A stretch of DNA of 17,926 nt. Source: Bacteroidales bacterium (GTDB lineage: Bacteria; Bacteroidota; Bacteroidia; Bacteroidales; UBA932). This document shows, piece by piece, positions 14,005 to 17,926 of the stretch (within the stretch, counting starts at the first letter, position 1; each line of letters starts with the position of its first letter). Below the pieces are notes generated by a model. The model was not told the DNA's origin. It did no database searches and saw only the letters and a list, made by a program, of their open reading frames with translations. The DNA is taken from positions 1 to 17,926 of the forward strand of contig JAFXUS010000068.1 of assembly GCA_017535125.1 (NCBI GenBank). The letters run 5' to 3'. The position numbers and the translations under genes were made by a program.

Positions 14005-14274
14005 TTATTCAGACGGATTGCTCGACACGATGGCCGTCATGCCGGGCATGAGGTGTGGGTGAGGCGCGAGCGTCGCCTCCAGATGCACCATGCCGTTCTT
14101 TTCCACCACGGGACTGATGGCCGACACCACGGCTTCGTGCACTTCGGCGGGATAGGCGATGGATACCACCCGGATCCGTGTCCCCTGCTGGAATTTCTGC
14201 AGCTCATTCTCCAACACGTCGAAACAGACCTTGAGGGTGCTGCCGATCTGGTCGGGAGACTGGAGCGGATTCAT
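14005..14274 (-). CDS. Small protein resembling the C-terminal part of an RND/HlyD membrane-fusion protein
   Basis: An 89-residue protein without signal peptide. The last 45 residues (VHEAVVSAISPVVEKNGMVHLEATL, then HPHLMPGMTAIVSS) resemble the beta-barrel to membrane-proximal segment of periplasmic adaptor proteins, where the pattern is roughly G-V-x-x-I-S-P-x-V then PGM. The N-terminal part (LKVCFDVLENELQKFQQGTRIRVVSIAYP) could be the preceding strands, including the usual FxxG step into the barrel. The coiled-coil, lipoyl and membrane-anchor parts are absent, so it is a remnant or a stand-alone module. The start at 14274 overlaps the stop of the barrel-like gene by 4 bases (ATGA); the earlier ATG at 14301 would lie deep in that gene. 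It converges on the DUF4251 gene with 3 bases between the stops. Confidence 0.65.
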   Translation of the reverse strand: MNPLQSPDQIGSTLKVCFDVLENELQKFQQGTRIRVVSIAYPAEVHEAVVSAISPVVEKNGMVHLEATLAPHPHLMPGMTAIVSSNPSE

Positions 14275-15119
14275 TTCTTCTTGCTCTTGGGCTTGACGCA
14301 ATGCATGTAACCCACCTGGACGCCCAGGAAGTCGAGATCGCGGGCGATCTTGAACTGGGAGAGGTGGGCGTTGTTGTTCGTCTGGTTCTTATGCTGCAGG
14401 GTGTTGCTGTAGGTGGCGCCGATGAGGGGGACGCTGACAAATACAGCGTTGTCGCCACGCACCCGGACACAAAGGCCGCCGGCAATCTTCAAGCCGGCGT
14501 TGATGGTGTTGTTCGTGCGCTGCTTCGCCATCACGAATTTGCCGTTTTCGTCGATAGGACAGGATAGCGTGGTGGCGTAATTGCCGTACAGGCGGGCTTC
14601 GCCGAAGACGGCGACGTTCTTGCTGCCGAAAAAGGGAATGTATTTGCGCAGGGTGAACGACACGCCCCAGGTATTGTTGACCATGTGGCGATTGGAGATA
14701 CGCAAATTCAGCAGGGCCTGGATCTCTTTTTCATCTTCCGGGTTGTCCGCGATGCCGCTCACGTCCACGGCGTTGCGCAGGTCCAGGCGCAGGTCGGAGT
14801 TCATCGTATAGCCGCTGTAGTCCAGCCGGAAGCCCAGCGAAAGGTCGTCAGCCAGGAGGTAGGAGAACTTGGGGCTGGCTTTGTACGTGGAGAGCCTTCC
14901 CGTGCCGATATTGAGCAAGGACAATACGGCGTAACCGTCGCCGACGCCGTCACCGGCGACGTCGAAACTGCGATAGTTGCCGGAGATACCAAACGTGCGG
15001 CTCCCTTTCTCCAGGAATACGACTTTTTCCGCTTCGGGGTCATAGAAGCGGCTGAGGATACCCTGAGCCGAGGCGCTGACGGACAGCAATCCCAGGGCGA
15101 GGAAGATGAATTTTTTCAT
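14271..15119 (-). CDS. Probable outer-membrane beta-barrel protein
   Basis: A 282-residue protein with a clear signal peptide (MKKFIFLALG..., cleavage near SASAQ at about 19). The mature part is made of alternating amphipathic strands: GSRTFGISGNYRSF, YKASPKFSYLLADDLSLGFRLDYSGY, NNTWGVSFTLRKYIPFF, NVAVFGEARLYGNYA, TINAGLKIAGGLCVRVRG and DFLGVQVGYMHC. This fits a small outer-membrane barrel of the OmpW/porin-like kind found in Bacteroidetes. The C-terminus is unusual in ending with a basic KPKSKKK tail instead of a terminal aromatic residue. It is coupled by a 4-base overlap to a small adaptor-like gene. A promoter candidate is seen at 15154-15161. Substrate or partner unknown. Confidence 0.82.
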   Translation of the reverse strand: MKKFIFLALGLLSVSASAQGILSRFYDPEAEKVVFLEKGSRTFGISGNYRSFDVAGDGVGDGYAVLSLLNIGTGRLSTYKASPKFSYLLADDLSLGFRLDYSGYTMNSDLRLDLRNAVDVSGIADNPEDEKEIQALLNLRISNRHMVNNTWGVSFTLRKYIPFFGSKNVAVFGEARLYGNYATTLSCPIDENGKFVMAKQRTNNTINAGLKIAGGLCVRVRGDNAVFVSVPLIGATYSNTLQHKNQTNNNAHLSQFKIARDLDFLGVQVGYMHCVKPKSKKK

Positions 15120-15153
15120 ATGGTCAGATAATGCGGTTGTTCGTATAATCGTG

Positions 15154-15161
15154 TAAATATA
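15154..15161 (-). promoter_or_regulatory. Candidate -7 box for the barrel gene
   Basis: Reads TATATTTA on the minus strand (one mismatch to TAnnTTTG), with a TTG 21 bases upstream within TTTTGG. It would leave a leader of about 30 bases. The region is strongly AT-rich, so chance matches are likelier than elsewhere. Confidence 0.4.
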
Positions 15162-15188
15162 CGACTTTTATATAATAATAACCAAAAT

Positions 15189-15214
15189 AGCCTCACAGAT
15201 TGCTCTGCAAGGCT
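15189..15214 (-). terminator. Terminator-like hairpin after tRNA-Ser
   Basis: On the minus strand an 11-pair stem (AGCCT, two G-T wobbles, CAGA) closes a GCAA tetraloop and is followed by ATTTTGG. It starts 6 bases past the tRNA 3' end, the right place for an intrinsic terminator, and lies before the barrel gene's promoter. Confidence 0.65.
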
Positions 15215-15220
15215 TTTCAG

Positions 15221-15307
15221 CGGAGAGGACGAGATTCGAACTCGTGATACGGTTACCCGTATGCAGGTTTAGCAAACCTGTGGATTCAGCCACTCTCCCA
15301 CCTCTCC
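15221..15307 (-). tRNA. tRNA-Ser (anticodon GCT)
   Basis: A complete 87-base tRNA on the minus strand. Acceptor arms GGAGAGG/CCTCTCC, a D-arm with GGCTGAATC, an anticodon stem CAGGT/ACCTG around TTGCTAA (anticodon GCT, bases 15271-15273), a long variable arm with stem ATACGG/CCGTAT, and a T-arm ACGAG-TTCGAAT-CTCGT. The long variable arm and discriminator G are serine-type. CCA is not encoded. It reads AGC and AGT codons. Confidence 0.97.
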
Positions 15308-15357
15308 AATCCTTCGCTTCGGTCTCCAAACTTGGATCTCCGTTTTGTTCGGGACGA

Positions 15358-15387
15358 CAAAGTTACAACAATTTCTCAGTTTTCCAA
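15358..15387 (-). promoter_or_regulatory. Complete Bacteroidetes promoter for tRNA-Ser
   Basis: On the minus strand a -33 TTG (15387-15385) and a -7 box TAACTTTG (15365-15358) are separated by 19 bases, the consensus spacing. Transcription would start about 45 bases before the tRNA. It lies in the gap after the GH92 stop codon. This is the best-formed promoter in the window. Confidence 0.8.
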
Positions 15388-15397
15388 TTGTTCGACC

Positions 15398-17926
15398 TCA
15401 TTTCACCCAGATTTCATCAATGAAGATGAAGCCGGGGCTGCCGGCGCCGGGATGCCAGTCGGGGATGGCGCCGATGTTCTTCGCGAACACCTTGACGTAG
15501 CGCGCCTGCACGTCGGCTGCCGCCTCGCAGTCCCAGATGCGGACCTCGTAGTCCCGCTCGCCCATCGTATTCTCCACGCGCGCGAGCGGCGTGAAATGCT
15601 CCCCGTCCTCCGAGACGGAGAATTCGACGTACTTCGGCATCCAGATCCAGGAACGGGCGTCTTGGCAGAAGCCGGCGCCGACCCGTGAGATCGGCCGCGC
15701 CTCGCGCAGGTCCACCACGGCCTCGAAATCCGTGTCCTGGTAGCCCTGCCAGCCCCCGGTGCGCCAGTTCAGGCCGCCGCGGAAGCCGTCGATCAGGCCC
15801 TCGTCGCCGCCGGCGGTGTACTGGCGGCTGTAACGGGCGCGGATCTCGATGTCGCGGTCGCGCTGGATCTGGTGCACGGCGCAGCGGGTGGTGAAGCTGC
15901 GGCGTTCGCCGATCTGGGCGTATGCTTCCATCGCGCAGGGTTCGTAAATGGTGAAGGGCCCCTCGTAGGGAAGGAAGTCGCCGTCGCCGATGCGGTACCA
16001 GATCCGGCCTTCGCCGGAAAGGGCGACGCGGAGCGAATCGGCGAAGATGTCTTTGTCCAGTTCGAAGGCGGGGTTGGTGACGATGGACTTAGGGATTCTG
16101 GTCAGAGATTCCCGATCAGGTCGGGAATGACCAAGAAAGGGCCCGGCATTTCCCGGGCAGACGGGATAGCGGCCGAGGGCGGAGAGGACATACCAGGCGG
16201 ACATCTGACCGCAGTCGTCATTGCCGCAGAGGCCGTCGGGCGCGGAGGAATAGAGCGTCTCGAGGATCTGCTCCACGCGGGCTTGCCGCTTGTCGGGCCG
16301 CCCGGCAAAATCATAGAGATACGCCACGTGGTGGCTGGGTTCGTTGCCGTGGGCGTATTGTCCGATGCAGCCGGTGATGTCGGCCTGCGTGCGGCCGGTG
16401 TTGCCTTCCTCGGCCTCGAACATCGCATCCAGGCGCTGCTCCAGAGCGTCCGCGCCGCCGAGCGCGTCCATCAGGCCGCCCAGGTCCTGCGGCACGAAGA
16501 GGCTGTACTGCCAGGAGTTGGCTTCCGTATAATTGTTGTTGACTTCGCGCGGATCGAAGGGACTGAACCAGCGCCCGTTGAGGCGGGCGCGCATGAAGCC
16601 GGTCGCGGGGTCGAAGACGTTGCGCCAGTACTGCGCGGAGGTCATGTATTCCTCATAAATGTCCATGCGCCCGAGGTACTTCGCCACCTGGGCGGTGCAC
16701 CAGTCGTCGTGGGCATATTCGAGCGTCTTGGAGACGCTCTCGTGCTCGTCGTCCGCCAGCACGAGGCCGTTGGCGCGGAAGCTGTCCAGGCCGAATTCCG
16801 GCCGCTTCGAACTGACGAGCAGCGCCTCCAGCGCCTTCTCAACGTCAAAATCGGTGAAGCCGCGCGCGATGGCGTCGGCAATCATGGGTGCGGCGTTGTA
16901 GCCGATCATGCAGTTGGTTTCGTAGCCGGACAGTTCCCAGACGGGCAGCTTGCCACCCTCCTCATAAATGGACAGGAAGGTCTTCAGGAAATCGTAGCTC
17001 CGCTCCGGCTCGATCTCCCAGAGGAGCGGGTGCTCGCCGCGGAAGGTGTCCCACAGCGAGAGGACCGTGTAGCGCTCCCAGCCCTCGGCGCGGTGCACCT
17101 GCCGGTCCATGCCGCGGTATTCGCCGTTGACGTCGGAATAGAGCGAAGGATGGATGCCCGTATGGTAGAGGGCGGTGTAGAAGCGGCGCCGGTGTTCCTC
17201 ATCGCTCCAAGGGCAGTCGAGTTTGCCAAGATAAGCCTCCCAGGTGGCCTCGGTCGCGGCTCGCTGCGCTTCGAAGCTCTCCGGATACTCGGACTGCAGG
17301 TTCAGCCGGGCGTTCTCCTCCGACACGGAGGAAATGGCCACGCGCACCGTGACCGTCCGCACCTTGCGCGGGAAGGAGAACACCGCCCGCCGTCCGCCGT
17401 CGAGCAGTTTGCATTTCGCGGGAGCGGAGAATTCCATCCGGAAATAGACGTCCTGCCCGCGCGCCCAGCTGCTGGACTGACGCCAGCCGCTGCATCCCGC
17501 CTTGCCCGGCGTGATGCGCCAGCCGTCCAGCGGGTCGCGGTGCGTCAGGTCGAGCGTGATCTGCGGTCGCCCGTTCCCCGCGAAGTGGTATTCATGCACC
17601 CCGACCCGCCGTCCGGCCGTCAGGCGCGCCTGCACCTGCGGTCCCTCGAGGAAGACCTCGTAGTAGCCGGGGGCGGCCTTTTCCCGCTCGTGCGAGAAGA
17701 CGGAAGGCGTGCCGTCGCCCGGCATCAGCAGGATGTCGCACCAGTCGTCGCAGCCGGTGCCGCTCAGGTGCGTGTGGGAGAAGCCGTAGATGACGCTGTC
17801 GCTGTAATGGTAACCGCTGCAGCCGTCCCAGTCGCCCGCCTGCGGGCGTGTGTCCGGACTGAGCTGCACCATCCCGAACGGCGCCACGGCGCCCGGGAAG
17901 GTGTGTCCGTGGGCATCCGTGCCGAC
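15398..17926 (-). CDS. GH92 family alpha-mannosidase with CHB_HEX-like and F5/8-type C-terminal modules, 5' end outside the window
   Basis: A calcium-dependent exo-alpha-mannosidase of glycoside hydrolase family 92; 842 residues are visible and the frame stays open to the last base. The first visible residues (GHTFPGA, then PFGMVQLSPDT) are the family's N-terminal motif, so only the signal peptide and a short stretch are missing. Further signatures: FSHTHLSGTGC, LSLWDTFRGEHPL, the GNEPSHHVAYLYDF segment that carries the acid Glu in known members, and GNDDCGQMSAWYVLSALGRYPVCPG with catalytic acidic residues. After PVCPG the usual YxxGSPLF block is absent; a palindromic repeat (16105-16131) stands there. 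A chitobiase-C-like strand region (IWYRIGDGDFLPYEGPFTIYE) and a discoidin-like F5/8 type C domain of about 140 residues follow, the latter probably glycan-binding. Linkage specificity cannot be told. Confidence 0.93.
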   Translation of the reverse strand, partial: VGTDAHGHTFPGAVAPFGMVQLSPDTRPQAGDWDGCSGYHYSDSVIYGFSHTHLSGTGCDDWCDILLMPGDGTPSVFSHEREKAAPGYYEVFLEGPQVQARLTAGRRVGVHEYHFAGNGRPQITLDLTHRDPLDGWRITPGKAGCSGWRQSSSWARGQDVYFRMEFSAPAKCKLLDGGRRAVFSFPRKVRTVTVRVAISSVSEENARLNLQSEYPESFEAQRAATEATWEAYLGKLDCPWSDEEHRRRFYTALYHTGIHPSLYSDVNGEYRGMDRQVHRAEGWERYTVLSLWDTFRGEHPLLWEIEPERSYDFLKTFLSIYEEGGKLPVWELSGYETNCMIGYNAAPMIADAIARGFTDFDVEKALEALLVSSKRPEFGLDSFRANGLVLADDEHESVSKTLEYAHDDWCTAQVAKYLGRMDIYEEYMTSAQYWRNVFDPATGFMRARLNGRWFSPFDPREVNNNYTEANSWQYSLFVPQDLGGLMDALGGADALEQRLDAMFEAEEGNTGRTQADITGCIGQYAHGNEPSHHVAYLYDFAGRPDKRQARVEQILETLYSSAPDGLCGNDDCGQMSAWYVLSALGRYPVCPGNAGPFLGHSRPDRESLTRIPKSIVTNPAFELDKDIFADSLRVALSGEGRIWYRIGDGDFLPYEGPFTIYEPCAMEAYAQIGERRSFTTRCAVHQIQRDRDIEIRARYSRQYTAGGDEGLIDGFRGGLNWRTGGWQGYQDTDFEAVVDLREARPISRVGAGFCQDARSWIWMPKYVEFSVSEDGEHFTPLARVENTMGERDYEVRIWDCEAAADVQARYVKVFAKNIGAIPDWHPGAGSPGFIFIDEIWVK
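16105..16131 (-). repeat. Palindromic element inside the GH92 gene
   Basis: A family copy in the same orientation as the gene: GTC, arm ATTCCCGA, loop CCTGA, arm TCGGGAAT, then CTC. It encodes HSRPDRESLT at the point where the GH92 catalytic domain normally continues with YxxGSPLF. A second small palindrome (GCCCGG/CCGGGC, 16141-16158) is next to it. Confidence 0.82.

Overview
The window comes from a high-GC member of the Bacteroidetes, probably an uncultured or Alistipes/Rikenellaceae-like Bacteroidales. The support is family content plus promoter shape. Present are a Bacteroidetes-type serine palmitoyltransferase, a DUF5117-type HExxHxxGxxH zincin, a DUF4251 lipoprotein, a GH92 mannosidase with added C-terminal modules, and a LytS/LytTR pair. 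Several genes are preceded by the Bacteroidetes -7 box TAnnTTTG instead of a Shine-Dalgarno sequence, and the tRNA lacks an encoded CCA. The genus is not settled.

Layout. (1) 2-1554, plus strand: the 3' part of a LytS-type histidine kinase overlapping its LytTR response regulator by 4 bases. (2) 1611-3600, minus strand: serine palmitoyltransferase followed after one base by a short-chain dehydrogenase, a likely sphingoid-base pair. (3) 3644-6530, minus strand: a tight pterin operon reading lipoprotein, queD (catalytic Cys present), folE, a second QueD-like gene with an ExxHGH motif (PTPS-III type), then an HI0933/BaiN-like flavoprotein; the last four genes overlap one another by 4-8 bases. 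(4) 6594-9290, minus strand: HrpB helicase with several in-frame inserts made of palindromes. (5) 9364-10860, minus strand: a lipoprotein carboxylesterase, divergent from (6) 11014-14001, plus strand: a secreted zincin and a DUF4251 lipoprotein. (7) 14005-15119, minus strand: an outer-membrane barrel-like protein coupled to an 89-residue stand-alone piece resembling the tail of a membrane-fusion protein. (8) 15221-15307, minus strand: tRNA-Ser(GCT) with a clear promoter and terminator. (9) 15398 to the window end, minus strand: GH92 mannosidase, 5' end missing.

Two themes stand out. First, FolE makes dihydroneopterin triphosphate, and the two flanking QueD paralogs could split it: one to queuosine (Cys enzyme), the other straight to 6-hydroxymethyl-dihydropterin for folate (ExxHGH enzyme), which would bypass FolB. 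Second, a small palindromic element occurs at least seven times. Its loop (CTTGA/CCTGA) and its flanks (GTC at one end, usually CTCC at the other) are constant, while its arms change in a compensating way. It sits between genes and also, in frame, inside hrpB (twice), the HI0933-like gene and the GH92 gene. Other, unrelated palindromes are packed into hrpB and one into the zincin. There is no gene-free stretch longer than 300 bases.
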